Source of the DNA: Lunularia cruciata
Lineage: Eukaryota; Streptophyta; Marchantiopsida; Lunulariales; Lunulariaceae
Assembly (NCBI GenBank): GCA_948567375.1
Contig: OX419757.1
Coordinates: forward strand, 17,794,001-17,858,000
Reading direction: 5' to 3'
DNA: 64,000 bases
Below the pieces are notes generated by a model. It saw only the letters and a list, made by a program, of their open reading frames with translations, made no database searches and was not told the DNA's origin. This document shows, one piece after another, positions 22,948-41,403 of the stretch. A program made the translations under genes and the position numbers. The stretch's first letter is position 1, and every line of letters starts with the position of its first letter.

Positions 22948-25900
22948 GTGATCTGGCAGAGAATCCTAATTGACTTCACCTGGTTCGCATTTGCGTCCTG
23001 GAAAAGATCTGGGTGACCATTCGATGTGAAATACCGTATGGCCTTTTAGATTCCCAACGAATATGTAAATCTCAATCGAGAGTGTTTGGTCAACCAGGGC
23101 AGTTATTGCCACATAACAATTCTTCTCATTTAGTCTTCTAGATGTCTTCAGAGAAGCCTAATCAGTTTACTTCAGTGCAATTCCAGCGTTCATAGTACCT
23201 CACCTCTATAGTTGTACGCCAGTATCTAGCGATCAGCTCCATCCATTGAAAGTCAAAATAAAGATGAACGGAATAAGCTTGAAAGCAAGCTATTTGATTT
23301 TGATATGAGTTGGAAGACTTCTTGCACTTTTACAATTAGGTGATCCGTCTGGTGCAAGAGACTAGCCGGTGGACTCAGAAACGAGAAGGGGAAGTTGTCT
23401 ACAAAGACAACGTTACACTAATGAGAGGGATCTCCTTCTCCTCCAGTAGGAGTCCTGGGATGGTGATGTAATTATATCTTCTCTTCAGAGCCAATCTTGG
23501 TTCTAATTTATGTTACAAGATCAACCAAGATGTTCTTACGGACTGTTCTATACGGAAGATTTTGAAATACTCTCTTTTTGGTTGACACTTTGGTTTGTTT
23601 GGTTTGGATTGATGAAGTTTCGGCAAACGTCCAGTAGTTTCTGACTTGAGGTTTATTGGTATCGGGCGTGTATTCAATCTTTCTATAGCCACTACCCTAC
23701 CTTCGTCATTCTGATATCGTTGAAGATAAAACTATCACTAAGACAACCATAAGTAACATACGCTTTGGCCAATAACACGTTACACACGATGTGTATGAAG
23801 CTATTTTGGTTTGGCCCGGGTTAAGAGGAGCACCATTTAGGTTTTTTCTCGAATTCGTGAACCTTTGATCTTGAGCTTTAAGAACAGCGAGTCGTACCAG
23901 CTCGTAAAAAAAACCGTTGTCGCCTCATTTCTCACTAAAACGTTCCCCACAACCAGATAATCGTCTCCGAATGGCTAGCTTTCTTCGTCAAACAATACAG
24001 AGGTGTAAACAGAGTGGGACACCAGGGAAGATGCACAGGGCGCGAGAAGATGGTGAGACAGAGTTTCTGGTGATTCAATACATACAACTGACTTATCTCC
24101 CTTTGACAACAAGCTCTGAGAAGAAGTTTCTCCTTCAGAGAAGGTAGAATTGCCAACGACAGGAGGTACTGTACAGACTGTACTGTACTTTCGTCATCAA
24201 ATCTACAGTGCTGAAGTCCATGGAGGATCCAGATTCTCCCAGCTAGATAGAGCACCAGACGTCGGCGCCCTCCCTCAATACTTGTGGCCGGCCACCTTTC
24301 CAAATCTATCGGTTCTACTCGTATGGCTCGTGCTCAGATCCGTAACAAGTACAATTGCTGTCGTGCATGATTACCGTGACATGCATGACTTACCAGTATA
24401 TGTATAACGAATGTCTTGTACTTACGGGGTGGTAGTTTGCCTGCTGCGTCAGTCGCTTGTTTGAGCGTTCACTACCAATTTCTGCCAGTGCAGAAACCGG
24501 GTTGCATACGTCGTAATTGGGTGAAGAAGAAGGGCGTTGAGTTTTGCTGTGCCTCCTCATCCGGACTGATATCGATACTGGGTGGTCCTTAGCATTGCCA
24601 GAGAAGGTGATAGTAGCCTGGCTCCTGCAGTGTAAGGGCAGTCAGTGTCCGAAATTGGCGTCTCAGTATTGGATGGTAGGTGCTTTATATTGCTCAATAA
24701 CCATATTGCTATGCTGAACCATAGGATCAGAAACTCGCAAAGAAGACTATCGCTTGGACGATGCTGTCAAGTGTCAACGGGTTCAAGAAGTAGGTTTGTA
24801 TGACTTCAGAATTATAAGTTGAGCATCAGGAAGTTGCAAGTAAGACCATTCAAATTAGAAGGGAGAGTATGCCTCAAGAATCCAGTTGCTCTACTCAAGT
24901 TAGTGGGCATGCGAGGATACAGTACTTAGAGACAAGACATATTGTTTGGACATTGGGGCAGAACTTTGCGGTCCATTTGGTATTTGTCCAGGAATGGTGA
25001 CGTCGTGAGTTGCCCACTGGAAATCAGTGGCAGGACCAGGACAGACCTGGAAGAACACTTTGGCCAGAATCAGTCGTTATGACTAAAGTGGTGTGCAGCA
25101 GAACTGCTTGCAGAGACTGAGGTGTAGATAGAGACTATTATAGCACGGTAAAATAATTATTAAATGGTTGGTAAGCCTTCTACAATAGCTCTTTCAAGAT
25201 TCGAGGAGAAGATATCGAAGCAAACTCATCAACATATAAAGTCGCTGATAATGTTTCTACGAGTAGCTCTTTCAAGACTCGAGGAGAAAATAGCGCAGCA
25301 AAGCTATCAATATATAAAATCGTTATAAACTTTCTACAGAAAGTTCATGCAAGACTCAGTCACAAGGCCCCTCGATAATTAAGCATCAAAACATGCTTGG
25401 CAGGTTAACTTAGAGAAAATAGGAAATAAAAGGGGTTATGGAATTTTCACCCTTCAAATTCTCAACGAGCCTTCTTTAGTGGGCTGGCAATAGCAGATGT
25501 TTGTTGGTCTGTGCATCAGTCCAAAGGTGAGCAAATCGTAAAGCAGAGCATTCGTTTCACAATCGTGGGAGTGAGTAACCTCTATACAAGTCCGTTCTTG
25601 AACATTAAATTAAGGAAATTTAAGAAACTGAGATTCATAGCCACTGTTTAGCAGCCTAGAATACCCGTGCCACGAGATGCTCCAAGGAATTATGTCAACT
25701 AATCATGAGCATGGCAATGAAGAGTGACAGGACGAGCAAGGTACGAACATCGTGTGTACACTGCTACCTCATTGTACAGATGACGTCTTGACTTGGAAGA
25801 AAAAGCAAACATAGTGTAGCTGCAGAGCACGACTGCTTGGCTACATGCAGACAGTACAAGGTCAATTCTTCGTTATGGTAATCGACGTTACATATGAGCT

Positions 25901-26281
25901 TTACCAAAGAGCAGGTGAAAGCTGGTAATGATGTTGCTAGCTATTTCCCACTTTAATTAGCTGGAAGGTTGACAAATTCTGATACTGATGTCGATTGGAA
26001 GTGCACGTAATACTTTTAATCATTATGGACCACTTCGAGACGTCAAAATGGAACACCTGTCTGTCTGACTTTGAGTTACCAGCAGACGGCATCATCAAGG
26101 ATATTGCACAGGCAGTGTACAATGATACTACAGCTTATAAATGTGACGCAGGCACCGGGATTTCGGAGTTTAAACCCAATTGTTGATCAGGACTTTGGAT
26201 CTTCGTTTCTGCGACACTAATGTACATAAATAGAACAAAATCCGGCGTCACTTCAACAAAGCTGCAAATCGGCTGGCAGGG
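22948..26281. other. 3' flank and intergenic DNA without recognised gene
   Basis: It starts with the GT14 3' UTR; no obvious polyadenylation signal stands out. The remaining frames, up to 122 codons, are antisense shadows without family features. One small direct repeat is visible: GCTCTTTCAAGATTCGAGGA at 25188 and GCTCTTTCAAGACTCGAGGA at 25266, a 78-bp period with two copies. No tRNA or transposon domain is seen. Confidence 0.5.
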
Positions 26282-29200
26282 CTATCTAGAAGAACCCAAG
26301 TTCTTTAGATCAGGTCTTCGGTCAAGAGGCCCGAAGGTCCAATTCCTAGGTCCACCTTCGTGCAACTTACTGATCTTCAGGATATGCGAGTGGAATTGTC
26401 TGAGGGTACTTCTATGACCCACACTAATGTAAGTGATGCCAGACTTCTTGATTTCACCGTATAACATCATCTGCAAAATACCACACAAGACTGTCAGTCG
26501 GTAAATCTTTCATATCTCGTCCTAATCCATCTTCTTGAGACGGCATTAACATACACAAAGGCCATTGATAAGTGTCCAAGTTTTAGTAATTACTATATAC
26601 CTTTTTGAACCAAGACCAACCTATTTGCTTCAGTTTTTTCTGTGTGAAAAGCATACTTCATCATTTCTCCTTTGCATCGTAGATTTAATGGTGTTCATAA
26701 TGCTGATACAGTTTAGTTGTAAAAATTCTTACAATGACTACAAACTTATATTTATGTCCTCTAACAGAACAAGGAGCTTCAGGTGTCTAGTTTGGCAGAC
26801 ATCTTCACTGTTCCACCAAAAGGTTACTTGATAAACATTGACACAAGAACTTGGGTGTCCGTGGTCCACAGGACCGTTGCTTTTTCAGTATCTAAATAGC
26901 TAACTAAGGAACAGCTAAATAGGGGATACGTGCATACACCCACCTCATTTTCTTCATCAAGAGCGCTGGTAGATTCATCAAGCAGTGCCAATCTAGGCTT
27001 GGCTACAAGAAGACGTGCGAATGCCAATCGTTGCTGCTCTCCTAGTGAGAGTACACTCGCCCACTCCACATTGGCATCAAGTCCATCACAGCTATCCATT
27101 AAGTGACTCAAACTCACACGCTCCAATACGGATACAAGTTCATCATCATCAGGCTGAGGTTTCAAACTTGGTTGCGGGTCTTTCTTCGGTGCAATTGAAG
27201 CGAGAGGGCCTGTATCAGAACAATCGGTCGACAAAATTTTACTCAAGAAAACTTCAGGGTGCGACAAACGAAATCCAAGAAGATACAGGCACTAAGATGA
27301 TACGTATAAAAATCAAACAAAATGGTGGTGACATGTGCGCGAGATAGTCCTCACCAAAAGTATTAGAGGTTAAAGGTGAAGTAAAACTTCGCTCGGTCCA
27401 GATCGGGTATAGAATCTGTTGTCGTAAAGTTCCTAGAACCATGTACGGTCTTTGTGGCAAAAAAAAAACCTCTTGGCTGATATCTGGGTGAGAGTGTACA
27501 GCACCGTTCCCAGTATGATCCTCTGTATCTTCTAGTCTACCTTCACTATCTCGAGGTTTCAAAACCGTAGCAACATCATCATGCTCATATCTCAAGTAGC
27601 GAGTAATACTTCCTTTCCCAGCAGCCCAGAGTCCTGCAATAGCCCTCAGCAGAGACGTTTTGCCACTTCCACTTTCACCCATAATCTGCATCGACATAAA
27701 TGAAGCCCCTTTAGATGACAGGAATCAACACGTCAACATAGGACCAGAAACTTGTGCACCAGTTTCCAGCCTGATTTATCAAGAGACTTGCAACAATTTC
27801 CAACGGCATAGAAAATATACGCTCTCAGCAATTAAGTCATCTATCATTCTATATAATGATCGGAACAAATTAAGCAAGCAGGTAACCCATTGGATACCTA
27901 TATTCTTAGAATTGGTTCATATCCGTAACAGTAAGATTAAGAGATCTTACCAATAAGTGCTCTCCTTGGTCCACGGCCAAAGACAGATCTTCCACCAAAG
28001 TTGAAGCGTACTGAGGGGTCTTTAAAGTCAGGTGCTCGAGCTTTAAAAGAGGTACCTTGTAAGATATTTCATTACTTCCGCTAGTTGAAGGATGAACCGC
28101 TTCTCTAACATCTGCGATAGAGATACGGGATGGAAGATCGGAAGAGCGTTGTGGCTCGCTTGATTGAGCCTCTTCTTTCGAAGCACTACCTAGGTAAGTT
28201 ACAGGGCGGGACAATATCTTTTGCGCGTCTAGTATCTCATCAAACTCACCTGCACAATGTCAGCCCAGAAAAATGAACCTTTAATCGAGTGGAAGTACCA
28301 GAAATATCGAGTTTTCTACAAGGTAGATCTATATCAATAAAATAAATGATGTCAACTTACCCAAACGATCAACAACTGCTGAGAAGGAGCTGATAGACTG
28401 AAATTGGTAAACAATTATTGAGAAGTCGCTCAATATGTGATTGAAAGCAGAAAATGACTGATTGATTACTCCAAATTCTATCTTCCCAGCGAAATATAGA
28501 GGTGCAACCACGGCTGCAGGCAGAAGTTGAATGAGGTAACGATATCCACTGGTGAAGAAGTCCAAGTTCCTGGAGGCAATGAGGAGTTTCTGAACAGAAC
28601 AAAGCAGAAGAATTGCACATGAGGAAAATGACAACCTTTTTTGCTCGGAATGAAAGGTACACAAGTGATGGAACATGCAAAACTTTGCCAGCTCTTTCTG
28701 AAAACAAAGTTAATGAAAGAGCAGGCACTGATTAGGGCAATTCGCTGACCGTTTCATTGAATGGTTCTTTGCTAGTGGTTGTTGGACCTTCCCCAAGGAA
28801 AAATCATATCTGCTACTAAAAGGATATATGAGGGGTTTGAAAATTCAGTTCCTTCCTGTAGTACGAGAAGTGACGTAAACGACTTACACTGAAGTTAACG
28901 AATGATTGATTGAACCGTTCAAGAAGAAGATTTATTTCACTGCCCTCTCCTGCGTAGAATGCAATCGATTCCGCATTTTCCCGCACTCGGACCAGTCCAT
29001 ATCTGAAGTCAGCTTCACGTTTCTCTTGCATAAAGTTCAAACCTACAAGCCCCTGTGACAATCCAACACAAATGCCAATCTCATCAGCTTGATTGTAAAA
29101 TATACCCAAGTACAAAATAGGAGACTTGTCAACAATTCAAAAACATCTCAGAGAGGTAAACAAAACAATGCAGAAACGAGGACACCGTTATTACCTTTCC

Positions 29201-31234
29201 AAGAGCAACACTTAGAGCAGTCCCTCCAATTGAGTATACGATAAGAACAACAAAGAGTGGCGGGTAAATTCCATAGAGAATTCCGCTGAAGGAAATCAGA
29301 TCAATCACTGAGTTGAAAATAGCCAGAGCAAATACGAGGGAGGTAGTTGTGAAAGCGTTCAAATCGTCATTGATTCGCTGATCAGGGTTGTCAATCAGAG
29401 ACTGGGACTGGATATTATAGAACGTTCGATTTTCGAAATATCGTTCCATGTAGTGTTGAGTAATCCATGCCCTCCATCTAAGAGCCAGTGTGTCTCTGCT
29501 GTAATCTCTAATCACAAAAACCTATATCCATGACAGAAAACCATAGTCAACATTATAATCAAAATCTGAAGGGGGGTTTTGCGTTAGTGTGACGTAGCAG
29601 TCTGACAAAATAGTTGCTATTGTGTACATTTTTGAGTTGCTAGGTGCTTGCAGGTACTTGCTTCAGAGGTCAACTTTCAATTTTGACCTGTTCTTTAACA
29701 AAACCTGCGATCACGCTACATAACCTTTGGGTAACCCATACTTAATCTACCGTGGCGCAATCTACGCTTGATGCTTGAAATGTTCATACCGGAATTCCAC
29801 CGATAAACGCTCCTAAGTAATACAGTAGCTGCTTCAGAAATTGCTCCTGATCTTTGCCTGTACATTCCACGACAAATGCTCTTGACATCTCGACCTCAAG
29901 AAACCATATCCTTTAAAAATGTTTGCTGGTGACTATATGGACGCTAGTTTGAGAACAAGAGCGGTATCGGTGGTATACTACATTAAGAATACACATTCTC
30001 AGAGGATCATGAAACACTTATGTTTATATTTGGACGTGGTAACGAAGTCACATCAAGATTCAGATTTGAGGAGGGGGATTTAAGAGCCCGGATTTAAGAG
30101 CACCGACTTGAAAGAGCATTATAAAAGTCTCTCCCGAGAAAATTGAAACCAACACTAATTCCCGTAGTAGCAAGAGTAAGTGCTAGCACTCCAGCCAATC
30201 GCCACCGGGCTTCAATCTTATCCTCTGAGATCCAATATGGTAACGCAACTCTCCAGAACCTCTTCACAAGCGTGTTGAAATCTGATCCAAGTCTCTGCAA
30301 AGAGATAGCAACAAGGCTCAAAACCCGTATAAATTGCAACGAGATGAATTCACGTTGGGCTCCATCAAATTCACTCTCTGATGACAACAAGACCAAAGAT
30401 TTAACTCCCGGATAATTCTTCACTTGAGATTGCAGGTTCTAGTGACCCTCAACTCTCAGACCAATTCTACACCTCACCTTCAGCAGTCACGTAAGATGTT
30501 TATCTCCCTCACAAATTTCAACGGGCAGAACGGATAAGATCGACATAAAAGAGTAGCCAACTCCAACGTTGAGCTACATAAAAAATTCCGAGAAATTCCT
30601 GTGGACTCATTCATGGTCAAGACCAGAATTGCACGGGGGCATAAGTGCAGAATCACAGAGTATGAAGATCGATTTCACTTGCACAGAAAACCGAGAGCAA
30701 AAGACAGAAGATGCAGGAAGAATAAATTCATTCAACTTTCTGACGAGTAAATGAGTAATGATGCCTAAAAGAATGTCTGTTGAGAAACCCAAATGAGGAC
30801 AAAATCTGATTGTGTTTATCTGGTGCTCCGCAATCGATTGAAAATTAGAATAAATTTCAGAATAAATTAGAATAAATTTCAGAAAATGGAGCAATGAACG
30901 GAACCTGCTTCTCAGAGGGAGGCTCGAAATCAGGCAGACACTGTTCCAAAGAATCACTCTCCTCCGACTGAGACTTTACACCTACATACCGCTGCAGAGG
31001 CCTCTCCGCTTTCTTCAGTTCACCAAAACTTCCAAGCACCGGCAAACCATGATTAACATTCCTACTGCTTCGACAAACATATCTCCCATTTTCCAGCGGT
31101 CTCAGGAATCGCTCCCGGGGAAACAACTCAACTTTCCTCCTCCTCCTCCGCATCCTCTGAGTCGGATCAGAATTTGAAAATGTCGCTCGCCATTGTATCG
31201 GAGCCACAGCACAGAGAGCGTAAAGGTGGCTCAT
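26282..31234 (-). CDS. ABCD2: ABC half-transporter, plastid ABCD2-like
   Basis: A transmembrane-plus-ATPase half-transporter of subfamily D, closest in my reading to Arabidopsis ABCD2, predicted plastidial; its substrate is unknown. Ten exons join in phase, high to low: 31234-30905, 30294-30108, 29857-29790, 29521-29195, 29052-28888, 28589-28361, 28249-27951, 27685-27355, 27209-26944, 26470-26282 (796 residues; the Arabidopsis protein is about 706). Residues 1-110 are Arg/Ser-rich and transit-peptide-like. The membrane domain covers about 120-430 (LATTGISVGFNFLGRDFYN, IIDNPDQR-type SLIDNPDQR). The ATPase has Walker A GESGSGKT (538-545), signature LSLGEQQR (699-706), Walker B LALLDE (719-724) and H-loop His753. 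All catalytic residues are intact. An upstream in-frame ATG at 31285 is an alternative start. It is divergent from CDC48C. Confidence 0.92.
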
Positions 31235-32530
31235 GGCGAGCAAGCCACGGTCCGAATTTCTTACAATTCGATCAGTAGAACTCAATTCAATCTATCTTTT
31301 CCTACATTCTTCCAATTCAATGGACTACTACTGCAGTACACTAACTTCCTTGTTATCTTTTCTCCTCAAATGCTGGATATGGCTGCTGTGATGGCTTCGC
31401 CATCACGTGTCGCCAGAAAGCTCTCACAGGACGAGAATAAAGAAACGTACGTCCGTCCAGTTTCTGTCAGCGAGTCTCGAGCGTTTCCGTCCACGGAAAC
31501 GACCGAAGTCTACAGAAATGGCGAGCATCACGGGAAGAACGACGACGGAGACTATTGGCTCCAGTTAGGCCGGGGGAAGTTCACCTTGGGTCCCGTCCAT
31601 TGAAGGAAGTAGGCGAACGGAGCTTTTATGTGTGTACGAGAACGCGACGACAGAAGTCAATTTCGCCCGAAATCTGGAGAAGTTTCGCCGTGGTCCGGTC
31701 TTTTCTTTCACATTTCTCCAATTGACGTCACAAATTGAAACACTGTGCGTTGAACACACTGCAAATTGAACCCAAATTGAACACACTGTGCAAAAGACTT
31801 CACCAAAACTTACGTAAATAAGAAAACGCGTAGAATAACAAGAAGGATGGGAAAACTTACTCAAATGTTGTATCTCTTTGTTTATCGGCCGAAACTCTAG
31901 TTACACCCAAATTGCCCATAGTGAACTCATTGCTCTATATAAATCAATATTTTGAAGAAAAAGATTTGTGCCGGATACTTTCTCTTTTAGCTAAAATATA
32001 ATTTTTATTATACTTTAAAGTCGAGACTAAATCCAGTATGGTCGACGAATAATCCAAGAATGATACTCTGCCGAACAGTAATGTCATTTGTGGATTCCAG
32101 TGAACTCGGACGAGGGGACCAACGCAGTTTCGACAGCACATTACTGCCGTAGTACAGTAGGAAGAAAGGAAACTACAGCATAGAGAGGCAGAAGGGCAGA
32201 CAGACGAACGAGGGGGAGAAGGGGGCGCTCGGTTTATGGTCATTTCCACTCTCAAGTTCTCCTCATTGTGATTCTGTGGGAAAGAATTTTGAATACTTCC
32301 GGGGCGGATTTCACCCTTTCCCGTCAATTTCGCCTGAAATTTGAAGCAGGTTCGTTGTAGAGAACTAGGAGCAACAGCGGATGCAGAAACTGATGTAGGT
32401 TTGAGTTCCGGAGGTGACAGAACGAGGTGTTTGTCGATTTTTACAAGGGTTTGCTGTTGCTTGGAACAGGAGCAGTGGTGGAAGCAGTCGGAGCTCAGGA
32501 GGCTCTTTTGATTATGAAAGCGCAGCGAGC
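31235..32530. promoter_or_regulatory. Shared divergent intergenic region, ABCD2 and CDC48C
   Basis: About 1.3 kb between two oppositely transcribed genes. It probably contains both promoters and 5' UTRs. It holds a small cluster of repeated words (GAACACACTG at about 31752 and 31779) and a purine-rich tract near 32205-32225 close to the CDC48C start. The frame at 31193-31603 looks protein-like at its end but matches nothing I know and overlaps the ABCD2 leader. Confidence 0.5.
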
Positions 32531-39013
<6,483 letters not shown>

Positions 39014-41403
39014 TCGCGGGCGTCTTGATTGTCCGCACCTGATATCTGGAGGTGATTTCTAGTGCTCTGCGGTAATAAGATCGATTTACTGTGAACGCAG
39101 ATCTGATTCTCTATCCTCGTGGAGCGAGGACGAACTTGGCAGTTCGTGTGTAGAAAAGATGTATATCACTGACGGAAATCATGTTCAGGAAAAGATACAA
39201 AGCAAGGCCACACAACAGTCTTGTGCAGTGACGTACTCTCCTTCTAGTAGACGACCTCCTTTCATTGATAATGCTGTGCTAGACTGAGCATGTACGAGGC
39301 TTTTGCTAAGAACAACGATTTCACCAAGATTCACATCCTCGTCAATCATTCTCGATTTCAAATTTGGTCGGTGGTACTTTGGCTTTCGATGTGCCATTAG
39401 ATTTCCAGAACCCTTCAAACGATTGCGGATGGGGACGTAACCAAAAGCAGCATCTTGAAACATGAGTATGTTTCCATTCTTCCAGTAGGCATTTATGAAT
39501 TTCTCAGGTGGCGGTGTTTTCCAGTTGTTTGCCACACAACACTCATCTTCATTTTTGTGGATTCTACTTCACCTATGAGAAGGATCTTGCCTAAAATAGC
39601 TTGAAAATACAGCAGCTAAGTAGAAATGCTACATTCTGCAATGATCGATTCAGTGCCAATTTTTGTCCTTGATCTTCTATGCTCCTTCCGTTAAAACATT
39701 ACTGAATGTTATTTAGGGAGTCAACGTACAATCCTCCAATGTCACACTGCTTCCGAACCTATTGATCGATGATATAACTGGCGCAAATATGAATCCATGG
39801 AAGAAATGTGCTGATATAGTTGCAGAGTCCAGGTTTCTTAACAATCATAACTATCACGCTCACTCAAGTGCTTCAGGGCTCTGTCGTCAAAAGGCTCAAA
39901 ATCAAGCGCCGTGAGTGGAATCGACGACGTACGAGGAGAGGCCACTCTTTGTCACAGGCAGCGGTGCCTACTCCACTCTACAGTCGCACAAGAACGTACT
40001 TCGTATACAACGGATTAAATACACACTTCCTATTGCAGTCATTGACCTGGAAGAAATACACAACTGCACGTAGGATCTTTAAGTGCGATGGGAAACCAGA
40101 TTTTGACGTGTCCACAAGTACCCTTTGGGAGCAATAGATGGAACACAAAGTATTGGTATTGCGACGGGATTCCTGATTCGCATGGCTATTCCGCGAAAGA
40201 ACACCCCGCTCTCAAGAGTCGAAATTGCTATAACATATGAGCAACGTGTGGTTAGGATCAAAGGAAGTGACGAGGAAAGTTAGACTGTAATATGATGTAA
40301 CAATCTTCTTCTTCCTCCAATGTAATGTACCACTACGACGCGCGTCTAGGTCCGACTCAACACGATACATATTCTCGTATAACACTTTCCCTCGTGTAGA
40401 TTCCAATCACGCTTCGCGAGCAACATGAGCTGTTCATCTACCGTGATATTAACCCGGACGTGGCCCCTGGGGTTAGTAGGTGACAGGCTAGGAAGCCTGG
40501 TAGACTTGCAGAAGAGCCCTTGATCTACAGTAGACGGATAAACAGTAGATGGAAGAAAAGAAAAGGAAAAGACACCCAGTGACGAAAACTAAAGAAATTA
40601 CCCTTGCTGGAAAGTTCATCCTTATGACACGTGTCATGAAAGCCACCAAAAGACAGTCCGTCCACCATCCGTCTATATTTCTCTCCGTCCGTGAGTCCGT
40701 CCATGCGGACGCTGCCTTCTTCATCGTCATTAGAAATAGAAACTCGGAGCTCAACTGTAGAGATGGAGATGGAGAAATCTCAATGCATGTGCAGCTGGAG
40801 GTGCATGAGTTTATAATAGGTGGATCCTTCGTCGTATCACGCCGAGAATTACCACGGCAGAAGCAGCAGGTTCCATTTTCGTTTGTCAGGGCCGGAAACT
40901 CGGCTTCGAGGGGAATGAACAATGATGGAACATGACGAAGAAAGCAGTCCGTGAACGATCTATTGTTCAGCTTGAAAGCAATCGATCGATGCAGCCGAGG
41001 ACAGCAACGGAATGTCGAAGAACGATGGAATTTTTGGCTGGATGAATAACGGCAGTAAATTGTTGTTGTCATGAGGGGGAGGAGAAGAAGACGAAGACGA
41101 AGGGAGGAAAGCAGCTTGTGTCTGCTTTTTATTATGCCCGAGGTTTCTAGGGAAGATCAGTGTGGTTGAGGGGTTGGAACATCTGGAGGGTCCATCCAGT
41201 TATGAGCGGATGGAGTTGAAGGCTTGAAATTCTGGATCTTGAATGGTGTGGTTCAGGTGTTCTGGAGGTGGAGGAAATGGGACGATTAGGTGTTTGTTGT
41301 GTGTGACGACGAATAGAGTGGAGTGGTGTTAGTTTTGGCCGAAAGTATTACAGAGGAGGAAAGTTTGGAAGGAGAGAGCAGAATTTGAAGGAGAGCGGGC
41401 ATC
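39014..41403. other. Intergenic DNA between CDC48C and AP5B1
   Basis: The CDC48C 3' UTR comes first. A minus-strand frame at 39185-39535 (116 codons, containing FQDAAFGYVPIRNR and HRKPKYHRPN) looks protein-like but matches no family I know. It has no supported upstream exon or promoter. Other frames up to 194 codons have biased, non-protein-like composition. No tRNA or transposon domain was found. The last 250 bp are G/A-rich and probably contain the AP5B1 5' UTR. Confidence 0.45.

Noticed and set aside
31193-31603. 136-codon + strand ORF
   Set aside because: It overlaps the ABCD2 first exon and leader in antisense. The C-terminal half looks protein-like, but nothing supports it as a gene.
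40488-41072. 194-codon minus-strand ORF
   Set aside because: Its Ser/Cys/Arg-rich composition resembles non-coding DNA read through. No family, no exon support, and it overlaps the AP5B1 upstream region.
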